A DNA stretch of 64,000 nucleotides from Deltaproteobacteria bacterium (GCA_019313905.1 JAFDAI010000009.1:1-64000); one strand, 5' to 3'. Shown: positions 29,517-40,160, numbered from the stretch's first letter. Numbers and translations: made by a program. Notes: generated by a model not told the origin, from the letters alone.

Positions 29517-32500
29517 ATGGATGTCAGCAGAAGAGGTTTCTTAAAGATCTCCGGTACCGCGCTGATGGCGAGCGGGATTGGCATCAATCTGAAACCGGTG
29601 GCAGCTCACGCGCAACCGTTAAAGATCAAATACGCTAAAGAGACCACCACGATTTGCCCTTACTGTGCCGTTGGATGCGGGATCATTGTGTCAACTCGAA
29701 ATGGAAAAGTCATAAACACGGAGGGAGACCCGGATCATCCTGTAAACAAAGGTTCGCTCTGTACGAAGGGCGGTTCCATCTATCAGCTTTCGCAGAACAA
29801 GAATCGACTTGACAAGCCGCTCTACAGGGCACCCTATTCCGACAAGTGGGAAGAAAAATCCTGGGAATGGATGATTGACAAGATTGCCAGGAATGTAAAG
29901 AAGAGCAGAGATAAGAGTTTTGTAACAAGAAACAGCAAGGGACAGGTGGTCAACCGCACCGACGGCATAGCATCGGTCGGCAGCGCCGCCATGGATAATG
30001 AAGAGTGTTTCATCTATCAAAAACTGTTAAGGGGGTTAGGTCTGGTATATATTGAACACCAAGCCCGTATCTGACACTCCGCTACTGTTGCGGCTCTGGC
30101 AGAGTCGTTCGGACGCGGTGCGATGACCAATCACTGGATAGATATCGAAAATAGTGATTGTGTCTTGATTATGGGAAGTAACGCGGCTTCCAACCATCCC
30201 ATTTCATTCAAGTATGTTACAAAAGCCATGGAAAATGGCGCGAAGCTGATCAGCGTGGATCCGAGATTTACGCAGACCTCCTCGAAGGCTGACATCTATG
30301 CATCCCTGAGATCGGGAAGCGATATAGCCTTTCTGGGGGGTATGATCAAATATATACTGGACAACAACCTTATCCAGAAAAAATATGTAAAGTATTATAC
30401 CAACGCTCCATTTCTGGTAAATCCAGAGTTCAAACTTCCGGGAGACAATGAAGGTGTTTTTTCCGGCCTTGTGGACGCAAAATATGATAAATCCTCGTGG
30501 TCCTTTCAGAAGGACGCGAGCGGCGTAATCAAAAAGGACAGCAGCCTCAAAGATCCCAACTGTGTTTACCAGCTCCTGAAGAAACATTATTCGCGGTATA
30601 ACCTGGATATCGTATCCAGGATTACCGGCACGTCAAAAGAGAAACTCCTTGAGGTCTATAAGGAATATACAAAGTCCGGCAAAGTCGGGAAAGCCGGAAC
30701 AATTATGTATGCCATGGGTTGGACCCAGCATACGGTCGGTGTGCAGAATATCAGGACGATGGGCATCATTCAGCTCCTCCTGGGTAACATGGGCGTGGCC
30801 GGCGGCGGCGTCAATGCCCTCCGAGGTGAGTCCAACGTGCAGGGTTCCACCGATCATTGTCTCCTTTTCCATATCCTGCCCGGGTATCTGAAAACTCCCA
30901 AGGCATCTCAACCTACACTGGCCGCGTATGACGCCAAATATACACCCAAAACGAAGGAACCGCAGAGTCTTAACTGGTGGAAGAATTACCCGAAGTATTC
31001 GGCAAGTCTTCTCCGGGCACACTACGGGACGGGTGTTTCCCTGGAAGATGCCTACTCATATCTGCCCAAGCTGGATGACGGTGAGAACTACTCGTGGCTC
31101 AGTATCTTTGACGCAATGTATAAGGATAAGTTCACCGGATTCTTCGCGTGGGGGCAAAATCCCGCGTGCAGCGGCGCCAGTTCCAACAAGACCCGGCAGG
31201 CTATGACAAAGCTGGACTGGATGGTTAATGTCAATATCTTCGACAGTGAAACGGGATCTTTCTGGAAGGGCCCCGGTATGGATCCGAAGAAGATAAAGAC
31301 AGAGGTTTTCATGCTTCCATGCGCTGCTTCGATTGAGAAGGAGGGGAGTATAACGAACAGCGGTCGCTGGATGCAGTGGAGATATAAGGCGGTTGATTCT
31401 CCCGGTGTTGCAATGCCCGATGGTGAGATCATCACCGAGCTCTACTACAGAATCAAAGAACTGTACGAAAAGGAAGGTGGACCTTCAAAAGAGGCCTTCA
31501 CAGAGATGACCTGGGATTACGGTCCGAAGGGTCCGAACGGCAAGATACGACATCTGGACACTCACTATATCGCCAGGGAGATAAATGGTTATTTCCTGAA
31601 AGATACCACGGTCAAAGGCAAGCTGTTTAAGAAAGACTCCCTTGTTCCCAGTTTCGCTTATCTGCAGGATGACGGTTCAACATCTTCCGGAAACTGGCTG
31701 TATTGCAATTCCTATACGGAAAAAGGCAATATGGCCGCGAGGCGCGGAGGAAAAGATTCTTCCGGCATTGGTCTCTATTCCGAATGGGCATGGTGCTGGC
31801 CTGTAAACCGCAGGATTATATACAACGGAGCTTCCGTTGATCCTGATACGGGGAAGCCATGGGACGAGAAACATCCCGTTATCTTCTGGAATGGTTCCAA
31901 GTGGGTTGGCGATGTTCCGGACGGTGTTGCCGCGCCGGGTTCCGGCAGACCGCCCTTTATTATGAAGCCCAATGGCGTTGGCGCTATTTTTGGACCTGGC
32001 CGGGCGGATGGGCCATTCCCGGAACACTATGAACCGTTGGAATGTCCGGTTGAAAAGAACATTATGTCACCGCAGCTTGTCAATCCCACGATCAAGAGAT
32101 GGGACAGGGAGGGAACGGGAACAAGCGTGGACGCGAGGGCTACTTGCGATCCGAGATTCCCGATCATCTGTTCAACCTATCGTGTGAGCGAACACTGGCA
32201 GACCGGCCTTATGACAAGGTGGTGTCCATGGCTCGCGGAGATGCAACCCTCCATGTTTGTGGAGATCGGCACTGAACTTGCTAAAAATAAGAGGATCAAA
32301 AACGGCGAGATAGTCACCGTGAAATCCATAAGGGGGCAGGTCGATGCCGTGGCGATTGTGACAAACAGATGGAAGCCATTCAACATAGACGGGAATACCG
32401 TTCATGAGGTCGGGATTCCATGGCACTACGGCTGGGTTACCACAAAAATGAGAGAATACGTGCATGGTGACAAAAAACCAGAGGTCTTTACTTTTGGTGA

Positions 32501-32597
32501 TTCCGCCAACATCGTTACTCCGTTTATCGGAGACCCCAATACCATGATACCGGAGAGCAAGGCCTTCATGGTAAATGTCGAAAGGAAGGAGGTGTAA
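29517..32597 (+). CDS. fdnG: formate dehydrogenase alpha subunit, selenocysteine-containing (TGA 30072-30074), Tat-exported
   Basis: ORFs 29508..30074 and 30123..32597 same frame; QARI-TGA-HSATVAALAESFGRGAMTNHW; SRRGFLK Tat motif; CPYCAVGCG cluster motif; RBS aggaaggag. Confidence 0.95.
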
Positions 32598-32600
32598 GTC

Positions 32601-33398
32601 ATGTCTGAAAAAATCAAACTGTGTGATCTTTCCAAATGTACCGGTTGCAGAGCCTGCCAGCTGGCATGCAAACAGTGGAACCAGTTGCCGGCAAAACAGA
32701 CCTTCAACACCGGAACATACCAGAATCCGCCTGATCTCCAGCCAAACACCTGGAACATCATAAGATTTCAGGAGATATCCGATGGTAATGGCGGAGTTAA
32801 CTGGCTGTTCAGGCATGATGCCTGCATGCACTGCACCGATGCGGCCTGTGTGAAGGTCTGTCCGAGTGGTGCCCTTTATCATACGAAATATGGCACAGTC
32901 GCCCTTGACAGCGGCAAGTGTATAGGATGCAAAGAATGCGTCTTTGCGTGTCCATTCGAGGTGCCCAAATATGATCCTGAAACCGACAAGATTCTCAAGT
33001 GTGACATGTGTTATTCCAGGATAGACAACGGCATGGAACCAGCATGTGTCAAAGCCTGCCCGACCGGCGCACTTATGTTCGGCGACAAGGCTGAGATGCT
33101 GAAGGTGGCATATGAGAGGGCCAGGGAACTTGGCAGCGATGCCTCCGTATATGGCGACAAATTTGTGGACGGAACTCACATGATATATGTCCTTCCGGAA
33201 AAGGCCGGCGTCTACGACAAGCTTCCGGAAAAACCGAGGGTGCCACTCTCAGTTATTGCCTGGAAAGACTGGCTCAAACCGCTCAGCCTGCTTGCGGCGG
33301 GTGGCGTAATTGCGGGATCCTTCTTACATTACATCACTCATGGCCCCAAGGACACAAGCGGTGATGGGGACCAGGTAAACAGGGAAGGAGGCGAATAA
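32601..33398 (+). CDS. fdnH: formate dehydrogenase beta subunit (4Fe-4S)
   Basis: CTGCRACQLACKQWN, CMHCTDAACVKVCPSGA, CIGCKECVFACPFEVP; C-terminal TM. Confidence 0.93.
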   Translation: MSEKIKLCDLSKCTGCRACQLACKQWNQLPAKQTFNTGTYQNPPDLQPNTWNIIRFQEISDGNGGVNWLFRHDACMHCTDAACVKVCPSGALYHTKYGTVALDSGKCIGCKECVFACPFEVPKYDPETDKILKCDMCYSRIDNGMEPACVKACPTGALMFGDKAEMLKVAYERARELGSDASVYGDKFVDGTHMIYVLPEKAGVYDKLPEKPRVPLSVIAWKDWLKPLSLLAAGGVIAGSFLHYITHGPKDTSGDGDQVNREGGE

Positions 33399-33399
33399 G

Positions 33400-34038
33400 A
33401 TGAAAAAAGGAATGATAAAAGTATCCGATGGGTTTGAGAGAATAGTACACTGGTCCATGGCCATTTCCTGCCTGATCCTTATGATTACGGGGTTGGGGAT
33501 GATGTTCCATTCGTTCAATTTTCTCGGGATTTCCGTTGGAGGATTGAAGAATCTGAAACTGATCCACAACTTCTCCGGACTTGTGTTCATCCCGTCGCTT
33601 CTCTTCGCCATATTGATATGGTGGAAGGAGGCTGGTGTGTTCAAGTTTCCCGAGGATCTGGAGTGGATTATGGTGGCAGGCGGTTATCTATGGCATGTCG
33701 ACAAGGTCCCCGAAACCGGGAAATACAATCCCGGTCAGAAGGCATTTTTCTGGGCAGTGGCATTCTTCGGGGTTGTCATGTCGGTCACCGGGTTGATTAT
33801 GTGGTTTCCTCTTGGTTTTCCGGTGGAACTGGTAAGGTGGATGTATCCCCTGCATGCCCTCGGGTTTTTTGTTATATTCCCATTCTTTTTTGTCCATTTG
33901 TATCTGGGGACTGTCGGTGTCCCCGGTTCTGTGTCCGCTATCCTGACAGGATGGGTCACAAGATCCTGGGCGGAAAAACAGTGCCCGAAATGGTTGAAAG
34001 AAATGGAAGAATCAGGAAAGCTGGAAGTTTCAGATTAG
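33400..34038 (+). CDS. fdnI: formate dehydrogenase gamma subunit, cytochrome b556
   Basis: ERIVHWSMAISCLILMITGLGMM; YNPGQKAFFWAV; YPLHALGFFVIFPFFFVHLYLGT. Confidence 0.9.
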   Translation: MKKGMIKVSDGFERIVHWSMAISCLILMITGLGMMFHSFNFLGISVGGLKNLKLIHNFSGLVFIPSLLFAILIWWKEAGVFKFPEDLEWIMVAGGYLWHVDKVPETGKYNPGQKAFFWAVAFFGVVMSVTGLIMWFPLGFPVELVRWMYPLHALGFFVIFPFFFVHLYLGTVGVPGSVSAILTGWVTRSWAEKQCPKWLKEMEESGKLEVSD

Positions 34039-34067
34039 AAACATGGTCTGGAAAGTCTGTTAAAAGT

Positions 34068-34103
34068 AAAGGGGTCTGTTCAATTGAGAACAGCCCCCTT
34101 TTT
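34068..34103 (+). terminator. rho-independent terminator
   Basis: AAAGGGGTCTGTTC-aattga-GAACAGCCCCCTTTTT. Confidence 0.75.
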
Positions 34104-34183
34104 GCTGAAGAAGAATTCCTTGAGTTTATAAGAAAAAGAATATATAGGGGTCTTTCGTTTTAGAACCCCAAAAGAGGTGGAGC

Positions 34184-35020
34184 ATGGCAGAAGTACTGAA
34201 AGACACCCTGAAGACCATTGACGGGTACAAAAATATGAATCCCCATTACGAAGAACTGCTGGATATTCTCGAAGAGGTGCTTATCCTGAGAGAGAAGTAT
34301 CGCCGTAAGGTAAAGGAAAATATCTTTAACGTGGATGAATCGCTCATAGAGAAAAAACTTGCCGGGGGATTGCCCCTCGTTGATTTCCCCGGGGGTAAGT
34401 TCGATCTTGAAGGGCCAAAGGAATATTTTGCCGCCCTGCTGGAAATAGCCCATAAGAGGACATTGGAGGAAACCGGCGAAATAATAAAAAAGATGAAAGA
34501 CGGCGAACTGAACTATATGGAAATGGTCCGTGATTCCTTCACGTTTCAGCAGGATGAAGATGCCCGGGAGAACGATGAGGGTGGGAGTATTTTTGATCTG
34601 TTGGGTTTTCTTGTTGAAGAGAGCCTGAGGCCGGCACTGGAGGTCCTTTCGGAAAAATACAGAGATATCATCACAGGGTCACCGTGGTCTGAGGGTTATT
34701 GCCCCATATGCGGCAGGGAACCGAAGATATCGGAGATCAGAGAAGAAGGAGGAAAAAGGTTCCTTTTCTGCGGCCAGTGCGGATTTGAATGGCAATTCGG
34801 ACGTGTCAGGTGCCCCTTCTGCGGGAATGAAGATCAACAGACGTTGGCCTACTTCACTATAGAAAATGAGGAGAAGTACCGGGTCGATGTGTGCAACGTC
34901 TGCAATAAATATATAAAGACGGTTGACTTCAGAAAAACGGAGAAAAGACCCAATCTGGATGTGGAAGATATAGCAACTCTGCATCTGGACATACTGGCTG
35001 ATGAAGAAGGGTATGAGTAA
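34184..35020 (+). CDS. fdhE: formate dehydrogenase accessory protein FdhE
   Basis: CPICGREPKIS, FCGQCGFEW, RCPFCGNED, VCNVCNKYIKTVD zinc-ribbon motifs. Confidence 0.9.
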   Translation: MAEVLKDTLKTIDGYKNMNPHYEELLDILEEVLILREKYRRKVKENIFNVDESLIEKKLAGGLPLVDFPGGKFDLEGPKEYFAALLEIAHKRTLEETGEIIKKMKDGELNYMEMVRDSFTFQQDEDARENDEGGSIFDLLGFLVEESLRPALEVLSEKYRDIITGSPWSEGYCPICGREPKISEIREEGGKRFLFCGQCGFEWQFGRVRCPFCGNEDQQTLAYFTIENEEKYRVDVCNVCNKYIKTVDFRKTEKRPNLDVEDIATLHLDILADEEGYE

Positions 35021-35074
35021 TCATGAATCAAACTGCTCTGAATACCTGATACCAGCCGCTGATAATCATGACGT

Positions 35075-35731
35075 ATGAAAGACTCTGATATAACAATAGT
35101 AGTTGAAACCCTCAAAGAAAGCCTCAAAACAGGCAAACTTCCCATAGTTTCCGATCTTGCAGAGAAAAAATCAGATCCTTTCCAGATACTCATTTCCACG
35201 CTACTCAGTCTCAGGACAAAAGACGAGGTTACAGAGGCAGCCACCAGGAGGCTCTTCCTGCTGGCCAGTACCCCTTCGGAGATGCTGAAACTATCCGAAG
35301 ATCAAACAATCAACGCGATTTATCCCGCCGGTTTTTACAGAAACAAGACGAAGACGATACTTCATGTCTGCCGTGAATTGATCGCAAGATACAATTCCCA
35401 TGTTCCCGATAGTATTGAAGAGTTGCTTACACTGAAAGGGGTAGGGAGAAAAACCGCCAATCTGGTTGTCACACTGGGATATGGCGGAGAAGGTATATGT
35501 GTGGACACGCATGTCCACAGGATCTCAAACCGCTTGGGTTATGTGAAAACGAGTACACCCGAAGAAACCGAGTATGCCCTGAGAAAAAAACTCCCTCCGA
35601 TATACTGGATAGATTACAATACTATCATGGTGGCATTCGGAAGGAATATCTGTCGGCCCACCTCGCCAATGTGCAGCAAATGCCCTATTTCGACTCACTG
35701 TCAGAAACAGGGGGTTACAAGAAGCCGTTGA
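35075..35731 (+). CDS. nth: endonuclease III
   Basis: LPGVGRKTA-like LKGVGRKTANLVV, VDTHVHRISNRLG, C-terminal Fe-S cysteines. Confidence 0.92.
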   Translation: MKDSDITIVVETLKESLKTGKLPIVSDLAEKKSDPFQILISTLLSLRTKDEVTEAATRRLFLLASTPSEMLKLSEDQTINAIYPAGFYRNKTKTILHVCRELIARYNSHVPDSIEELLTLKGVGRKTANLVVTLGYGGEGICVDTHVHRISNRLGYVKTSTPEETEYALRKKLPPIYWIDYNTIMVAFGRNICRPTSPMCSKCPISTHCQKQGVTRSR

Positions 35732-35833
35732 CGATTTTTGGAGGCAATTTTTTATTCCGGTTTTTCTTTTGACACACAGCTATCTTATTTTTATACTGGA
35801 TTTGATACAAAGTGCTGCCCGATTGGAGACTTA

Positions 35834-36406
35834 ATGAAAAAGCTGGCCCTTATCTTCGTCCTGCTCATCATACCACTGCAAACCAGTGCCTATGAAGGTT
35901 TTAATAAGATCGTAAAATATGACAGGTATTTTTCGAAGTATTCCAAACGATATTTTGGCCCCGGTTTTAACTGGCGTTATTTCAAGGCCCAGGCAATTGC
36001 CGAATCGAGACTGAAGGCAAATGCAGAATCGCATGTTGGAGCCCTAGGCATTATGCAGATTATGCCTCGGACATTCAAGGATATCGCCAGGAAAAATCCC
36101 AATGTCCAGGGCGGGCTCACACGCCCTCGCTGGAACATAGCGGCAGGTATCTGTTACGATAGAGTGCTCTGGAAGGAATGGAAGGCCAAGCGTCCATTCC
36201 AGGATCGGATAAATTTCATGTTTGGCTCCTACAACGCCGGCAAGGGCAACATAATCAAGGCTCAACGAATTGCCAGCAAACAATCTCTGAACGAAAATCT
36301 GTGGAAATCCATAGAGCAGACCTTGCCGAAGGTTACAGGGAAAAGTAGCGGTGAAACAATTGGGTACATCAGAAAGATCAACAAAATCAAGGAGGTTTTG
36401 AAATAA
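35834..36406 (+). CDS. lytic transglycosylase (SLT domain)
   Basis: QAIAESRLKANAESHVGALGIMQIMPRTF; FGSYNAGKGNI; signal peptide. Confidence 0.88.
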   Translation: MKKLALIFVLLIIPLQTSAYEGFNKIVKYDRYFSKYSKRYFGPGFNWRYFKAQAIAESRLKANAESHVGALGIMQIMPRTFKDIARKNPNVQGGLTRPRWNIAAGICYDRVLWKEWKAKRPFQDRINFMFGSYNAGKGNIIKAQRIASKQSLNENLWKSIEQTLPKVTGKSSGETIGYIRKINKIKEVLK

Positions 36407-36630
36407 TGGACATCTCCATAATGGTATTAAACATCGGTTATGCAATATTCGGGGCTACACTCACTATGGTATGTATGGTGATAGGCTACAAAATATTCGA
36501 CAAGATAACACCTTTTGACACATCCCGGGAACTGGCGGAAAAAAACATAGCCGTCGGGATTGTTGTGGGATCTGTTTTTATCGGGTTGGGTATTGCGGTA
36601 GGGCTTGTTATTGGAATGGGACTCAATTGA
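36406..36630 (+). CDS. small DUF350-like membrane protein
   Basis: two TM segments, KITPFDTSRELAEKNIAVGIVVGSVFIGLGIAVG. Confidence 0.6.
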   Translation: MDISIMVLNIGYAIFGATLTMVCMVIGYKIFDKITPFDTSRELAEKNIAVGIVVGSVFIGLGIAVGLVIGMGLN

Positions 36631-36642
36631 CAATCGACAGGT

Positions 36643-36786
36643 TGAGACCTTTGCAGAATGTTCAATTTTGTTCAAGTTCAAGGAAGGTTAAAATTTTAAC
36701 CACAGGAATATATTGGATATTCCGAGAATTAAAATTTGAGACTGACGCAGAAATCGGTCAAAAGGGGACGTTATGCAAAGATCTCA
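36643..36786. repeat. MITE-like intergenic repeat, copy A
   Basis: near-perfect terminal inverted repeats GAGACCTTTGCA / TGCAAAGATCTC; interior similar to 55378..55472. Confidence 0.55.
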
Positions 36787-36856
36787 GGTTGTCTCGCGTA
36801 ACTGGTTCTCCCACCAGGGTGACCGTGAAAGATCCAGATCGTCGGCAGGCACAGAT

Positions 36857-37168
36857 CTATAGCTTTACATTCTGAACATTTTCACCAAGATAGTATCTAC
36901 CGTCGTCAGTCACACAGATTATCTCTTTCTGAATCAAGTGCTGCAAGGCCTGCGGTTTATAGTCTCTCGCGCCGAAGTGGAGAAGACCCTTTTTTTGGGC
37001 ATAGGGGAGGGAAACAGCAGACTCGGGATCGCATGCCTTCCTGTCCTGAAGGTCTTTGGTGATTGTCAGGCACGCACGTTTTGTTTTCCACACAACACCA
37101 ATTTGTGTCAGAACACAGGCAGCTATAAGAATAACAACACATATAATAATATTCATGGGATTATCCAT
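36857..37168 (-). CDS. hypothetical protein with N-terminal TM helix
   Basis: ORF with MNIIICVVILIAACVLTQIGVVW. Confidence 0.4.
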   Translation of the reverse strand: MDNPMNIIICVVILIAACVLTQIGVVWKTKRACLTITKDLQDRKACDPESAVSLPYAQKKGLLHFGARDYKPQALQHLIQKEIICVTDDGRYYLGENVQNVKL

Positions 37169-37210
37169 TCAAGGTGGTGTTTAAGAAAGAATTCTTCCCT
37201 TTGAAGCTTC

Positions 37211-39523
37211 CTATTTCAATGTCCAGATCATACCCTCCGGTGTATCGTGAACGATTATCCCCATCGCCGAAAGTTCTTTCCTCAGGTGGTCGGATTTTTC
37301 CCAGTCACCGTCTGTCCTGGCCTTTTTTCTTTCTTCCATCAGCCTTGTGACATCTCCGCCAAGCGTTTCCTCCTCGAAATTCATTATGTGAAGGATGGAA
37401 TTTATTCCTTTCATGGTGTCGAGGATCATGTCTCTTTGCTTTATGTTAAGCTGTTTTCCGGTCAGAGAAATATTTATCTTTCTGACAAATTCGAACACGC
37501 AGGCAAGGGCTTCAGAGATATTGAAGTCGTCATCCATCGCTTCAGCAAATCCCTTCCTGATGTCATAGATAAGCTGATCCACATCCGCGTGTCCGTCTCC
37601 TGGAATGAAGCGTATCAATCTCTGTATAAAGTTATTCAGCCTTTTAATTGTGTTGCATGCGGTATCCAGTGCGCCGAATGAAAAACTCAGTGGTTTTCTG
37701 TAGTGAGAGCTGAGGAGAAAATACCTGATTTCTCTTCCGGAGTATCCCCTTGCTTCTAGATCGCTCACCGTGAAAAAATTGTTTGTGGACCGGGACATTT
37801 TCTTGCCTTCCATCATGACAAGTTCGGAGGCAAGCCAATAGTTTGCGGGCCTTTTCCCGGTAGCAGCCTTTCCTATCGCCATGACGTTCTCACAGTGCGG
37901 GAAGATGATATCGGATCCACTTATGTAGATGTCAAAGGTTTCTGCCAAGTATCCCATGGCCAGAGCCGCACATTCAAGGTGCCAGCCTGGCCTTACATTT
38001 CCCCACCTGGTCTTGAAATATATACCCTTTTTTAACTCCGTTAGAGTCGATCTCTTTAAGAGGGTAAAGTCCACGGGACTGTCCTTTTCATAATTATCCC
38101 GGTCCACTGTGCTTGAATGCCTTACATTTGCCAGATCTATATTTGATAAGAGTCCGTAGTCGTCGAGCCGCGATATGTCGAAATAGACGGATCTCAATTT
38201 CTCGTAGGCATAGCCCTTTTCCACGAGTTTTCCCACCAGCTTTATCATTGAATCGACGTTCTCACTCGCTGTCGGGTAGGTATTACTGTCATGAGTGATA
38301 TCAAGTTTATCCAGGTCACAGAAGAATGTTTCTGTGTGTCCCTTTGTAAATTTCCTGACATCTATACCGGCTCTGTCGGCGCCATTTATAGACCTGTCGG
38401 CCAGGTCTATGATGTTGGAGACGTGATTAACCTTGTATCCTTTGAATTCCAAGTACCTGGATATCATATCCGACACAACAAAGCGTCGGTAGGTTCCTAT
38501 GTGAGGAACATCGTGCACGGTCGGGCCGCATGAATGTATGAGAATCTGAGCGGTGTCTATTGGCCTGAAAGGTTCTTTGTTCCTAGTGAGCGTGTTGTAC
38601 AGGCAAAGCGAGGTCTCCGCCCTGTCTGCGAAGAGTGCTGTACTGAGATATCGCTCTCCGCTGTCCGGGAAGATTACCACAATCAATCCTTCTTTCATCC
38701 CCCTAGCCTTTTCTACAGCCACGTGCATCGCCGCGCCGGAACTCATACCTGCCAGAATTCCTTCCTCCCTCGTGAGTCTTCTTGCCATTTCGAAGGCGTC
38801 GTCATCCAGTATGTTGATTTTTTCATCTAAGCGTCTCCTGTCAAAGATGCCCGGCCGGTATGACTCCTTCATGTTTTTAAGACCCTGTATCTTGTGGTGA
38901 AGGTATGGTTCTACGCCTATAATTCTGATGTTTTCATTATATTCCTTGAGTTTTTTGGAGACACCCATGGCGGTGCCGCATGTGCCCAGTGCAGTCACTA
39001 CCATTGTTATCTTCTTATCTGTTTGATGCCAGATTTCCTCCGCCGTGCCACAATAATGGGCCATTACGTTGTCTTCGCTGTTGAACTGATCGGTGGCGAA
39101 GTACTTTTCCGGATTCTTGCGCAGCATATCGTACGCCACTTCTATCGCGCCATCAGTTCCGAGATTAGCCGGCGTTAAACACAACTGCGCCCCCATGGCC
39201 TTCAGTATCTTCTTTCTTTCTTCGCTGGCCGATTCAGGCATGGTCAGGATAAGGCTGTATCCCTTTACCGCCGCCACCAGGGCGAGGCCTATGCCGGTGT
39301 TTCCGCTTGTGGCTTCCAGAACAGTCTTTTCAGTGGTAAGCAATCCTCTTTCCTCGGCCTTTTCTATCATATAGAGAGCGGTTCTGTCTTTTATCGAACC
39401 ACCAGGGTTGAATCCCTCTAACTTCGCATATATTCTGACTTTTTTATTGGGATTAAGGTTTCGGATCTCCACGATGGGAGTGTTGCCGATCAAATCCAGG
39501 ATATTATCGTGATTTTTTTTCAT
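37211..39523 (-). CDS. cysteine synthase-cysteinyl-tRNA synthetase fusion
   Basis: N-terminal CysK (LIGNTPIVEI, GGSIKDRTAL, EATSGNTGIGLA) followed in frame by CysRS (SCGPTVHDVPHIGT, PGWHLECAALA, GSDIIFPHCEN, KKMSRS). Confidence 0.93.
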   Translation of the reverse strand: MKKNHDNILDLIGNTPIVEIRNLNPNKKVRIYAKLEGFNPGGSIKDRTALYMIEKAEERGLLTTEKTVLEATSGNTGIGLALVAAVKGYSLILTMPESASEERKKILKAMGAQLCLTPANLGTDGAIEVAYDMLRKNPEKYFATDQFNSEDNVMAHYCGTAEEIWHQTDKKITMVVTALGTCGTAMGVSKKLKEYNENIRIIGVEPYLHHKIQGLKNMKESYRPGIFDRRRLDEKINILDDDAFEMARRLTREEGILAGMSSGAAMHVAVEKARGMKEGLIVVIFPDSGERYLSTALFADRAETSLCLYNTLTRNKEPFRPIDTAQILIHSCGPTVHDVPHIGTYRRFVVSDMISRYLEFKGYKVNHVSNIIDLADRSINGADRAGIDVRKFTKGHTETFFCDLDKLDITHDSNTYPTASENVDSMIKLVGKLVEKGYAYEKLRSVYFDISRLDDYGLLSNIDLANVRHSSTVDRDNYEKDSPVDFTLLKRSTLTELKKGIYFKTRWGNVRPGWHLECAALAMGYLAETFDIYISGSDIIFPHCENVMAIGKAATGKRPANYWLASELVMMEGKKMSRSTNNFFTVSDLEARGYSGREIRYFLLSSHYRKPLSFSFGALDTACNTIKRLNNFIQRLIRFIPGDGHADVDQLIYDIRKGFAEAMDDDFNISEALACVFEFVRKINISLTGKQLNIKQRDMILDTMKGINSILHIMNFEEETLGGDVTRLMEERKKARTDGDWEKSDHLRKELSAMGIIVHDTPEGMIWTLK

Positions 39524-39677
39524 TGATTAAAGAATTGGCTTTAATACTGGTGGTTCTTCTCCAATTTAGTTGGAGAAGAGAGTTCAAGGATTCCAGGGGT
39601 CACACCTGATTAATTGTAGATAACGCACTTATTTTGCCTTAATTAACTACAACTAATCGTGAGATGATCCATACTGG

Positions 39678-40160
39678 TTAACTGTCGAATTTCGGTATGG
39701 GAATCTTTACGAATGGGACACCTTCTTCTCTGAGGGTATCCTCTTCGCTCTTTGTTACGGTTCCCTTTATATTCCTGCTGTCTTCCTCGCCAATATGTAT
39801 CTTAAGTGCAACTTCAGCAAATTTGCCGCCCACATCTTCAAATGTCTTGTCCATATATTCATTGAACATCCGGAGCGCTTTTACAGGAGATAGCTTTTTG
39901 TTATTCTCATTCAATCTCCCGGCGTCCTTTCCCATAACCGTGATAGAGGAAGGCACTATCTCTATGTTTGAGCTTCCGCACACCGGACATGCGACGAGCT
40001 TTTTCTCTTTCTGCGCCTCAAAGGCTGTGCGGTCGTTGAACCAGCCTTCAAATATGTGACTTCTTTCACACTTAAGGTCGTATATTATCACTCCGCCTAT
40101 TCCTCTCTTCCTGTACGCCTGCCACGGTTCCTCGATATCATGAATTTTTGTCTGAAACAA
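39678..40160 (-). CDS. DUF1178 family protein
   Basis: MIIYDLKCERSHIFEGWFNDRTAFEAQKEKKLVACPVCGSSNIEI; likely start at the internal VIIYDLK. Confidence 0.8.
   Translation of the reverse strand: MFQTKIHDIEEPWQAYRKRGIGGVIIYDLKCERSHIFEGWFNDRTAFEAQKEKKLVACPVCGSSNIEIVPSSITVMGKDAGRLNENNKKLSPVKALRMFNEYMDKTFEDVGGKFAEVALKIHIGEEDSRNIKGTVTKSEEDTLREEGVPFVKIPIPKFDS

Noticed and set aside
32172-33179. 335-aa minus-strand ORF
   Set aside because: Antisense to the FDH alpha C-terminus and beta subunit; plus-strand proteins carry clear motifs, the antisense product has none.
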